Shown piece by piece: positions 1-5,607 of a stretch of 6,428 nt of DNA. The DNA lies in NCBI GenBank assembly GCA_028282625.1, contig JANQHP010000110.1:1-6428 (forward strand). Reading direction: 5' to 3'. The notes under the pieces are model-generated. The model was not told where the DNA came from. It made no database searches and worked only from the letters and a program-made list of their open reading frames with translations. This stretch comes from Rickettsiales bacterium. GTDB taxonomy: Bacteria; Pseudomonadota; Alphaproteobacteria; Rickettsiales; UBA8987. How positions within the stretch are numbered: the stretch's first letter is position 1; the number at the start of each line of letters is the position of its first letter. A program made the position numbers and the translations under genes.

Positions 1-202
1 CGTTGATATCTGCCAATGGCACTACGCCGCCTGTCAATTCAGACGCACGAAGGACAAGGTAAGACTAGCAGATTGCTCTCTCTCTGTCAATATTTATTAG
101 TTTTATTTTAACTTTCAAGTGGCGGGTTGCATGGTATGAGGCAAGAGGGGATGCTCGGTGTTCAGGGTTCCGTGCTCCGTCACACTGCGGTCGGGGACGC
201 GG
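1..202. other. Non-coding stretch at the left edge
   Basis: I see no supportable gene here. Two short plus-strand frames are open from the left edge, one stopping at 60-62 and one at about 101-103, and either could be the tail of an off-window gene. Neither is recognisable. An AT-rich patch (about 88-118) separates this edge from the GC-rich repeat block that follows. The only candidate signal is the leftward promoter listed separately. Confidence 0.4.
62..90 (-). promoter_or_regulatory. Possible sigma70-type promoter reading off the left edge
   Basis: Read on the minus strand, a perfect -35 TTGACA (85-90) is followed by a 17-base spacer and a -10-like TAGTCT (62-67). The -10 keeps the first, second and last consensus bases and has an upstream TGC, as in extended -10 sites. 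No minus-strand ATG follows before the edge. A GTG at 20-22 preceded by AGGCGG could be a start, but too little sequence remains to judge. It would serve a gene left of the window. This is a motif match only. Confidence 0.3.
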
Positions 203-427
203 GATGACGGGGGGTGGGGTGACATGGATACCTCCTTCGGAGCGGGCTTTTTTTAGCCCGCGAGTAGCAACCAAGTGGGAGCTTAAGGCTAAAGCGCCGC
301 ATGAGCGATATTAAAGAACGGAGTGCGGTACGCACGACTAGGAGCGAAGCGACGCGGCTTCCTAAGCGCCGGCGGGGGTTTTAAGGGGGTAAGGCCCCTG
401 CTTATATTAAGAACACCCCCTCCCTAA

Positions 428-451
428 CCCTCCCCCGCAGGCGGGGGAGGG
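428..451. repeat. GC-rich perfect palindrome (hairpin 1)
   Basis: CCCTCCCCCGC is followed by AG and then its exact reverse complement, giving 11-bp arms. There is no T tract on either side, so it is not a canonical intrinsic terminator. It belongs to the same C-rich/G-rich palindrome family as the hairpins at 494-516, 5571-5594 and 5802-5826. Confidence 0.7.
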
Positions 452-493
452 GATGAGATGGATTACGCTAAAGCTACGGAGGGCAGGCCCTAG

Positions 494-516
494 CCCTCCC
501 CCCTCAAGGGGGAGGG
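494..516 (-). terminator. Hairpin just past the yihY-family stop; possible terminator or REP-like unit
   Basis: Nine-base arms CCCTCCCCC (494-502) and GGGGGAGGG (508-516) enclose a 5-base loop. In the minus-strand transcript this lies about 20 bases after the stop codon of the membrane-protein gene, where a terminator or 3'-end-stabilising hairpin would sit. No U tract follows, so Rho-independent termination is doubtful. Blocking of 3' exonucleases, as by REP elements, is an alternative. Confidence 0.45.
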
Positions 517-536
517 GATAAAGGTGGAATCGGGCG

Positions 537-1433
537 CTATGTTTTCTTGCGCGAGGGTTTGGTGGTGTGTTTTTCTTTGAGCGCATGGTTAAATTCTGCG
601 CCAAAAATATAGATGAGTGCCAAGACATAAAAGAAAAGCAGGGCGGCGATAATGCCTCCAAGCGAGCCATAGACAAGGTTCACCTGGTCAAAGGTGCGCA
701 GGTAGAAGGTCAGTAGCTCGGTGGCGCTGATCCAGGCAATGACGACCACTAGGGCGCCGGGCGCGACAAAACGGAACGATTGGCGCAAATTGGGCAAAAT
801 GTAGTAGCTGATGCAAACGGCCATGAATAATGTGCCACCGCCCAACCCATAGCGGAGTAAGGGCCATAAATGTTGGGGGAGGGCGGCATCGTGCGGGATG
901 CCCATCCATTCTGTGGCACGGTTCCAGAAGAGAGGAAAGAGGATGAGCGCCATGGTGGTGAGCATGGCCGCGGTGGTGAGCGCTAAGAACTGGACGATGC
1001 TGAGCAGGCGTCGCCAGATATAGGCGGGCGGTGTTTTGACGTGATAGGCACGGTTGAGGATGGTGCGAAGCCCTTCCACGGCGCTGGAGGCGGTCCAGAT
1101 GACCCCAAGGATCGCCACGGTGAGCAAGCCTTGCGGAGGACCGGAGACAATTTCGACAATGCGTGGGGTGAGTGCTTCCACCAGTTGGGGCGGCATATTG
1201 CCGACCACAATCTCAAGAAATTCTGCGCTCACACGTGCTTCGCCAATCAACCCGGCCAGTGCCACAAAGAACACCAGGAAGGGAAAGAAGGACAGCATGC
1301 CCAAAAAGGCAAGATAGCCGGCGTGCTCGATGCCATCGTGGATAACGGTACGGATCAGCGCGGTGTTGCTTGCGTGTAGCCAAGCAGCAGGGCCACGTCT
1401 GGCCTGGCGTATATGGTCCAGTATGACGCGCAT
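537..1433 (-). CDS. YihY/BrkB-family inner membrane protein
   Basis: This 298-residue polytopic membrane protein belongs to the YihY/virulence factor BrkB family, once annotated as ribonuclease BN. The biochemical role of the family is not settled. Hydrophobic segments lie at about residues 39-64, 103-126, 143-170, 197-214, 224-245 and 253-280, giving the six helices expected. The best signature is the C-terminal YGSLGGIIA followed by an aromatic helix and FGAEFNHAL, close to the family's conserved last helix. The N-terminus (to about 35) and the Lys/Arg-rich tail (286-298) should be cytosolic. The start is the ATG 12 bases after the serA stop. It lacks a clear Shine-Dalgarno and sits in the same frame as serA, with the serA TAG as its upstream in-frame stop. 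Translation may therefore depend on coupling to serA. Length is normal for the family, and family membership is secure. Confidence 0.88.
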   Translation of the reverse strand: MRVILDHIRQARRGPAAWLHASNTALIRTVIHDGIEHAGYLAFLGMLSFFPFLVFFVALAGLIGEARVSAEFLEIVVGNMPPQLVEALTPRIVEIVSGPPQGLLTVAILGVIWTASSAVEGLRTILNRAYHVKTPPAYIWRRLLSIVQFLALTTAAMLTTMALILFPLFWNRATEWMGIPHDAALPQHLWPLLRYGLGGGTLFMAVCISYYILPNLRQSFRFVAPGALVVVIAWISATELLTFYLRTFDQVNLVYGSLGGIIAALLFFYVLALIYIFGAEFNHALKEKHTTKPSRKKT

Positions 1434-1445
1434 GGTGGCAGGGTG

Positions 1446-3035
1446 CTAGAACGAGAGTAGATAGGCGATTTTGACACTCGGTAAGGTGGTGATGGTCGTC
1501 AGGAGTGCAGCGTCAATGGCCTGATCAATTTCCAGCAACGCAATGGCATCGTCCTGCCCACCGCGCCCTAAGTGGAAATGCGCGATGTTGACGTTGGCCT
1601 GGCCCAGCACATTGCCAAGATCACCGATCAGGCCCGGCTTATCCTCGTTGTGGATATAGAGCATGTGGGCACCGAAGGCGGCTTCCAACTTCACCGAGGT
1701 GACTTCAACCAAACGAGGCTTGCCACTAAACACGGTGCCACGCAGGCAGAGTGCAGGGCCTTGATCGGTTTCGATGGTCAGGCTCAGCAAGGTTTGGTAG
1801 TTGGCCGGACGCTCATGCGTGGTTTCGCTCACCTGGATGTTGCGCTCTTTGGCCACGATAGGTGCGTTGATGTTGTTGACCGAAGCCATGGCCGGCGACA
1901 GCAGACCTTTCAGGATAGCAGAGCTGACCGGCTTGGTGTTCAGCGTGCTGATATAGCCTTCATATTCGATGCTGACTTTTTGGATGGATTTGGCTGCGAG
2001 CTGGCCTGCCAGGCAGCCGAGATTCTCGCCCAGCTGTGTATAAGGCTCAAGCTTGGCGGCATCCTCGGCGGAAAGAGAGGGGAGGTTTAAGGCATTGATC
2101 ACGGTGCCTTTGTTGAGGTATTCCGCCATTTGTTCTGCAACCTGCACGGCGACATTTTCCTGCGCTTCCGCAGTCGAGGCACCCAGATGCGGCGTGCACA
2201 CCACCTGCTCCAAACCAAAGAGTGGGTTTTCTTTGGCCGGCTCGGTTTCAAAGACATCAAGTGCTGCCGCACCCACATGGCCACTTTCAATCGCGGCTTT
2301 GAGCGCTTCTTCATCGATGAGCCCACCACGCGCGCAATTGACAATGATCACGCCTTGTTTCACTTTTTTGAGCGCTTTTTCATCCAGGATGTTGCGGGTG
2401 CTTTCGGTCAGCGGCGTGTGCAGGGTAATGAAGTCGGCGCGGGCGAGCAGATCGTCCAGCTCCACTTTCTCGATATGGAGCTCCTTGGCGCGCTCTTCGG
2501 TCAAATAAGGGTCGTGGGCCATGACGCGCATTTTAAGCCCAAGCGCGCGGTCAGCCACGATGGAGCCGATGTTCCCGGCGCCGATCAGGCCTAGCGTTTT
2601 AAAGGCAAGCTCGCTGCCCATGAATTTGGACTTTTCCCATTTGCCCTCATGCGTGGAAGCGTTGGCTTGCGGGATTTTGCGGGCTGCGGCAAACAGCATG
2701 GCGATGGCATGTTCAGCCGTGGTAACCGAGTTGCCAAAGGGTGTGTTCATCACCACCATGCCACGCGCGGTGGCAGCGGGGATATCAACATTATCCACGC
2801 CAATGCCAGCCCGACCGATGACTTTGAGGTTGGAGGCGGCATCTAAGATTTCTTCGGTGAGCTTGGAAGCTGAACGAATGGCTACGCCGTCATATTCTGC
2901 AATGCAGGCTTTGAGCTCTTCAGGCGTCATGCCGGTTTTGACTTCTGCTTCTACGCCGTGCGTGGCAAAAATTTCAGCCGCTTTCGGGCTCATTTTGTCT
3001 GCGATGAGAACTTTAGGGGCAGAAGAATTGGGCAT
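1446..3035 (-). CDS. serA: D-3-phosphoglycerate dehydrogenase (SerA)
   Basis: It catalyses NAD-dependent oxidation of 3-phosphoglycerate to 3-phosphohydroxypyruvate, the first step of cytosolic serine synthesis. The 529-residue product is the long form of the enzyme. The catalytic and NAD-binding region (about 1-315) has the Rossmann motif GAGNIG (152-157), an acidic D175 after its second strand, and the catalytic set R236 in NCARGG, E265 in FETEP and H283 in TPHLG. An intervening domain covers about 320-450. A C-terminal ACT domain (about 457-529, HNEDKPGLIG) is where serine feedback inhibition acts in related enzymes. The chosen ATG gives MPNSSAPKVLIADKMSP, matching the family's N-terminus, and has AAGGAG at 3047-3052, 11 bases upstream. 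The frame is open 49 codons further, but that part does not resemble SerA. It is first in a probable operon with the membrane-protein gene and diverges from icd. Confidence 0.96.
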   Translation of the reverse strand: MPNSSAPKVLIADKMSPKAAEIFATHGVEAEVKTGMTPEELKACIAEYDGVAIRSASKLTEEILDAASNLKVIGRAGIGVDNVDIPAATARGMVVMNTPFGNSVTTAEHAIAMLFAAARKIPQANASTHEGKWEKSKFMGSELAFKTLGLIGAGNIGSIVADRALGLKMRVMAHDPYLTEERAKELHIEKVELDDLLARADFITLHTPLTESTRNILDEKALKKVKQGVIIVNCARGGLIDEEALKAAIESGHVGAAALDVFETEPAKENPLFGLEQVVCTPHLGASTAEAQENVAVQVAEQMAEYLNKGTVINALNLPSLSAEDAAKLEPYTQLGENLGCLAGQLAAKSIQKVSIEYEGYISTLNTKPVSSAILKGLLSPAMASVNNINAPIVAKERNIQVSETTHERPANYQTLLSLTIETDQGPALCLRGTVFSGKPRLVEVTSVKLEAAFGAHMLYIHNEDKPGLIGDLGNVLGQANVNIAHFHLGRGGQDDAIALLEIDQAIDAALLTTITTLPSVKIAYLLSF

Positions 3036-3154
3036 GATGAAAAACGCTCCTTGTGCGAAAGATGATGTGTGTGAATCAAAGCGGCATTTTTTTAGCATGG
3101 TTTTCTTTTCAGGTCCAGTGTTCAGGGCGTGGATTGGATTGCGCAAAAAAGGCA

Positions 3155-3182
3155 CATATAAAAACAAACGCGTTGGTTGCAA
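3155..3182 (-). promoter_or_regulatory. Candidate serA promoter
   Basis: On the minus strand, TTGCAA (3177-3182) and TATATG (3155-3160) are separated by 16 bases. Each box matches four of six consensus positions. Transcription from here would give a leader of roughly 110 bases before the serA start. I see no riboswitch or attenuator in that leader. The TTGCAA box is self-complementary and lies in the space shared with the divergent icd gene, for which I could not pick out a convincing promoter. Confidence 0.35.
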
Positions 3183-3245
3183 TCGTGCTTGCTATGGCGA
3201 GTAAAAATTGCGACACTGCGGTTTGTTTTTTTGACGTTGCACCGC

Positions 3246-3251
3246 AAGGAG
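3246..3251 (+). promoter_or_regulatory. Shine-Dalgarno site of icd
   Basis: AAGGAG lies seven bases before the ATG at 3259. This near-ideal spacing fixes the icd start there rather than at the second in-frame methionine (residue 9). Confidence 0.8.
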
Positions 3252-3258
3252 ATTTCTT

Positions 3259-4530
3259 ATGCCTTCTCTTCACGCTTCCCCGATGACGTATATTCAAGGG
3301 TCGGATTTCAGCCGTTATATCATGCAGGGTGAGGGCGATTTTGCGGGTGCGATTGCGTTGCTGATCAAGCCGCATGTGGTGTGCGACGCATGGCAGATCT
3401 TTGATTTGGATGTGCATGCGCGGGATACGCGTGGCAAGGACGCCGATGGACGGGATAAGACGGTGATCGATATTGTGGATTCGGGGCTTGCCACGCGGGT
3501 GATTTATAAGGAACCGACCATTACCACGACCGAGCAGCAAGCCGAAGAGATGGGCCTTAAAAACGGGAAGCAGACTTCACCCAATAATGATTTGCGCAAT
3601 GCGTGGAACTTGTTTGCGATCCGGCGGGATTTGATCCGGTTTGAGCATACCGAGCTTGGGATTGGTGGGCCGGTTTCCACCCATCGTGCGGCGCAAGGTG
3701 GAGGCTATCAATCACGCTACGCGATTGCCGAGCAGGCGGGCGAAGTGCGGACTGTATTTACGCCAGAAGGTGGCGGCGAGCCTGTTGAGATGGCACGGCT
3801 GCAGGTGGGGCCTAAGACGAGCGTGAGTACGGTGCCGACCCCGCTCATTCCTTTCACGCATATGGTGGAGGAGTTTTTTGCCGATGCGTGGCGGAAGAAA
3901 TTGCGGCCGATCATGGTGCTTAAAGATACGGCGATTGCCGAGCATGGTGAGTTTCGTGAGATTGCCGAGGGTATTTTTGCCGACCCGGCCAAGGGTGAGG
4001 GTGGCAAAAGCTGGGAGCAGTGCTTCAACGAAGCTGGGCTGCTGGATTGGTTTGACGGGCGGCTTGGCCATCAGCTGACCGATGCGATGACGATGTCGGC
4101 GATTCGTTGGAAGAAGGGCGGTTATGCGATCTGCGGGCCAAACGCGGAGATGGATATGATTCAGGATGAGATTACGCAGCTGCATGGTTCGCCGGCGCTG
4201 ATGGACTCGGTTTCAACCGGGATGGGTGCGGATGGCCAGCTGATCCGGATGTTTGACGCAGCCCATGGGACCGATCCGGCGAATAATCGCAAGCGTTTGG
4301 CAGGCGAACAAACGAGCTTTAATGCGCTGGGCATGCTGGTGGGGTTGCTGGGCGCTTTGGATTTTGCCGCCGAGTGCGATGCGGCGGAGAAGGCAGCTTC
4401 CATGCGGGTGTTTACCGACCGGGTGCGTGCGGCGATCAAGGAGGCCGTGCGTGCGGGCGAGGGGACACCGGATATGGGCGGTGTGGCGGATTCGGAAGGG
4501 TTTATCCACGCGATTGCGCGCAGGATTTAG
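3259..4530 (+). CDS. icd: Divergent isocitrate dehydrogenase, eukaryotic-type dimeric subfamily; cofactor uncertain
   Basis: It should oxidatively decarboxylate isocitrate to 2-oxoglutarate in the TCA cycle. The 423-residue protein aligns along its length with dimeric enzymes such as human IDH1 (414 residues). Counterparts of the IDH1 isocitrate and metal ligands are present: T89 (T77), S107 and R113 in TSPNNDLRN (S94, R100), R122 (R109), R143 and Y150 (R132, Y139), K222 in VLKDT (K212), D275 (D252), and D299 and D303 (D275, D279). The AAHGT cofactor loop is at 334-338, and N355 matches N328. However, the residues that hold the NADP 2'-phosphate differ: R314 and H315 correspond to A341 and N342, K260 to R283, Q257 to S280 and R82 to Q94. 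NAD use is therefore possible. The first eight residues are extra. The TAG stop is the first three bases of an inverted repeat. Membership of the isocitrate/isopropylmalate dehydrogenase superfamily is secure; isocitrate as substrate is likely. Confidence 0.85.
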   Translation: MPSLHASPMTYIQGSDFSRYIMQGEGDFAGAIALLIKPHVVCDAWQIFDLDVHARDTRGKDADGRDKTVIDIVDSGLATRVIYKEPTITTTEQQAEEMGLKNGKQTSPNNDLRNAWNLFAIRRDLIRFEHTELGIGGPVSTHRAAQGGGYQSRYAIAEQAGEVRTVFTPEGGGEPVEMARLQVGPKTSVSTVPTPLIPFTHMVEEFFADAWRKKLRPIMVLKDTAIAEHGEFREIAEGIFADPAKGEGGKSWEQCFNEAGLLDWFDGRLGHQLTDAMTMSAIRWKKGGYAICGPNAEMDMIQDEITQLHGSPALMDSVSTGMGADGQLIRMFDAAHGTDPANNRKRLAGEQTSFNALGMLVGLLGALDFAAECDAAEKAASMRVFTDRVRAAIKEAVRAGEGTPDMGGVADSEGFIHAIARRI

Positions 4531-4691
4531 ACACTGTGATCACAATCTTTGCGCCATTCTTTTGACCCTTTTGCGCTGCAAATAGACCGCTTATTTTTGA
4601 AATAGGCCCACTATTCCTTCAAATAACCGGACTATTTTCGTGTGCAACATGCTCTAAAATTCTGACGCAAAGATTGTGATCACAGTGTCTA
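4528..4691. mobile_element. 164-bp element with perfect 26-bp inverted repeats; MITE-like or insertion-sequence remnant
   Basis: Bases 4528-4553 and 4666-4691 are exact reverse complements, enclosing a 112-base AT-richer interior with no open frame of note. The left arm begins with the TAG stop of icd. Each arm contains TGTGATCACA, a 10-base palindrome. Pairing breaks sharply outside the arms and continues only weakly inside. There is no T tract after the right arm and the loop is too long for an ordinary terminator. No flanking target duplication is visible. The interior holds three short tandem dyads, listed separately. Multiple internal repeats near terminal inverted repeats recall the ends of some insertion sequences, such as IS21-like elements, but that link is only a guess. 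A paired structure shared by the 3' ends of two convergent transcripts is the main alternative. Confidence 0.55.
4579..4639. repeat. Three tandem dyads spaced about 21 bp (AAATA, 7 bases, TATTT)
   Basis: Units begin at 4580, 4600 and 4621. Each has the form AAATA, seven GC-rich bases, then TATTT (TATTC in the middle unit). The spacing of 20 and 21 bases is about two helical turns, so all three would face the same side of the DNA. Each unit is itself a dyad, as expected for a dimeric binding site. They lie inside the 164-bp inverted-repeat element and may be transposase or regulator binding sites. Confidence 0.6.
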
Positions 4692-4720
4692 GGCTCTCCG
4701 GCGCGTGAGCATAGGGCCAT

Positions 4721-4740
4721 AGGACGCGGCTTTCTAAGCC
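4721..4740. repeat. Fragment of the composite repeat (third, partial copy)
   Basis: The segment GACGCGGCTTTCTAAGCC (4723-4740) matches copy A at 351-370, where the equivalent reads GACGCGGCTTCCTAAGCGCC. Here the hairpin is GGCTT (4728-4732), loop TCT, AAGCC (4736-4740), a perfect 5-bp stem without the bulge of copy A. It runs into the stop codon of the downstream minus-strand gene. Confidence 0.5.
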
Positions 4741-4747
4741 TAGGCTT
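4736..4747. repeat. 12-base palindrome AAGCCTAGGCTT over a stop codon
   Basis: This perfect palindrome contains the stop (4740-4742) and last codons of the minus-strand uncharacterised gene. Its left half is also the right arm of the partial composite-repeat hairpin, so two alternative pairings compete here. A short palindrome such as this may be fortuitous. Confidence 0.4.
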
Positions 4748-5444
4748 TGAACAGGCGGCTTTTCAGGCGGGCAAAGAAAGAGTCTGAAGTGGGGTTTTCC
4801 TCGTCGCCTGCTTCCTCCTCACTTGGGGTATGCAGGGCACCATCCTCTGATTCGCACCAATTATCCGATCCGCCATGGGCGGTTTCGCTATCGGCTATAG
4901 CAGGCGCTTCTTGCCCTATGCTTTGTGCATGCTTTATCAGCGCTTCATCAATTGCCTTGGCGTGCTTTTCGCTAAAATGTTCAAGCTGCCATTGGTAGTC
5001 TTTGATAATTTCAATGAGCACTTCAATGACTTTGTTGGGCGTGTCGTAGCGGCTTGGGATCGCCTGATGCAGGAGCGGGTATTTGGTGAAAAGGTCTTGC
5101 CCGGCAGCGATATCGTCGTGGTGGTCGATTAGCACATGGAGCACATCGGAATAGATCAAATGGCCTTTGCGCAAGGCGCGCAGGAAGCGCTGCTCTTCGG
5201 CGGTAAATTTTTCAAACTTCCCTTTATATTCAATGACTTTATCCAAGGCGGTCCAGGCCGGAGTGGCTGGCGCGTCGCCATATTGGTAGTCTGGATCCTG
5301 GCTTTTGAGTGTGACATATTCATCCCACGCGGCGCGCAGGGCCAGATAGTCGACCGTTTCCTGAATGGATTTTGCATCCGCCACGGGGCCGGTTTTCGAG
5401 CCAGTGTCAAAATTGGTGTTGGTACCGAATTTCGGGTTAAACAT
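4740..5444 (-). CDS. Uncharacterised soluble protein with acidic tail
   Basis: I do not recognise this 234-residue product. It has no signal peptide and no membrane segment. Residues about 26-175 look like a mostly helical domain rich in charged and aromatic residues, with landmarks RAAWDEY (37-43), DPDYQYGD (50-57), a His-rich stretch HVLIDHHDD (103-111) and IIKDYQWQLEHFSEKHAK (146-163). Residues about 176-222 form a low-complexity, strongly acidic and probably disordered linker. The end, SFFARLKSRLFKA, is short, basic and possibly amphipathic. The His/Asp cluster could bind metal, but this is not a motif I can name. The start is the ATG at 5442-5444, with only a weak Shine-Dalgarno. A good promoter lies about 30 bases upstream, which supports it being a real, independently transcribed gene. 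It converges on icd, so the neighbours give no functional hint. Confidence 0.75.
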   Translation of the reverse strand: MFNPKFGTNTNFDTGSKTGPVADAKSIQETVDYLALRAAWDEYVTLKSQDPDYQYGDAPATPAWTALDKVIEYKGKFEKFTAEEQRFLRALRKGHLIYSDVLHVLIDHHDDIAAGQDLFTKYPLLHQAIPSRYDTPNKVIEVLIEIIKDYQWQLEHFSEKHAKAIDEALIKHAQSIGQEAPAIADSETAHGGSDNWCESEDGALHTPSEEEAGDEENPTSDSFFARLKSRLFKA

Positions 5445-5474
5445 AGTGGTGTAAAAGCCTGGTGTGTTCCTTAC

Positions 5475-5503
5475 AGTATAGCTTTGTGTTTTGTGCTTTT
5501 CAA
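5475..5503 (-). promoter_or_regulatory. Strong sigma70-type promoter of the uncharacterised gene
   Basis: On the minus strand, TTGAAA (5498-5503) and TATACT (5475-5480) are 17 bases apart, each matching five of six consensus positions. The start of transcription would lie near 5468, giving a leader of about 25 bases before the ATG at 5444. This is the best promoter-like match I found in the window. Confidence 0.6.
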
Positions 5504-5570
5504 TGTGGGACTCTTAAGGAGAGTGTTTTTCCTATGCTCTTTTACTAAAGGTAAGGAGGACAGGCCCTAA

Positions 5571-5594
5571 CCCTCTCCCCCATGGGGGAGAGGG
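5571..5594. repeat. GC-rich perfect palindrome (hairpin 3)
   Basis: CCCTCTCCCCC, then AT, then the exact reverse complement, giving 11-bp arms. The preceding ACAGGCCCTAACCCTC (5560-5575) nearly repeats GCAGGCCCTAGCCCTC (483-498) before the hairpin at 494-516, so the flank is part of the repeat unit. It lies upstream of the uncharacterised gene's promoter and is not a canonical terminator. Confidence 0.65.
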
Positions 5595-5607
5595 AAATAA
5601 AGAGCGC

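Larger units (their letters stand above)
203..517. repeat. Composite intergenic palindromic repeat, copy A
   Basis: This block shares an ordered set of segments with 5608-5827 in the same orientation. The best are a 24-base identity (335-358 with 5664-5687), a 15-base identity (366-380 with 5694-5708) and a 17-base identity (391-407 with 5716-5732). A further shared stretch, ending in CCTTCGGAGC, starts the block. Copy A has about 70 extra bases between that start and the 24-base core, and an extra GC palindrome at 428-451. Predicted stems are GTGCG/CGCAC (323-335), CGGCTT with AAGCGCCG (355-371) and a terminal hairpin at 494-516. The block ends 20 bases from the stop codon of the minus-strand membrane-protein gene. 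I see no protein-coding signal; frames across it translate to proline- and glycine-rich strings typical of such repeats. Confidence 0.75.

Noticed and set aside
3..62. Plus-strand open frame from the left edge, possibly the tail of a gene
   Set aside because: Only 19 codons are visible, none recognisable, and a second frame is equally open.
115..225. Minus-strand 36-codon frame with a perfect AAGGAGG five bases before its ATG
   Set aside because: The apparent Shine-Dalgarno is part of the CTCC/GGAG end of the composite repeat and is not kept in copy B. The product is proline-rich and unlike a protein.
232..261. Intrinsic terminator CTCC/GGAG followed by GCGGGC and seven T residues
   Set aside because: The first stem is only four pairs. 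The T run is better explained as the loop of the GCGGGCT/AGCCCGC hairpin (242-261), and no plus-strand gene is known to end here.
407..676. Minus-strand frame of 89 codons overlapping the end of the membrane-protein gene
   Set aside because: It translates the GC palindromes into proline- and glycine-rich strings typical of intergenic repeats, and overlaps a solid gene in another frame.
3036..3182. N-terminal extension of SerA by 49 residues, or by 21 from the ATG at 3096-3098
   Set aside because: The extension does not resemble SerA and covers the candidate promoter and leader. The ATG at 3035 fits the family's N-terminus and has an upstream AAGGAG.
2521..3204. Long plus-strand frame (227 codons) opposite serA
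   Set aside because: It is the antisense shadow of a strongly conserved gene. The sense product is full-length SerA and the antisense product has no recognisable features.
4533..4544. CRP-like TGTGA...TCACA site downstream of icd
   Set aside because: The CRP consensus needs six bases between the half-sites; here they abut. The motif occurs in both arms of the inverted repeat and lies at a 3' end, not in a promoter.
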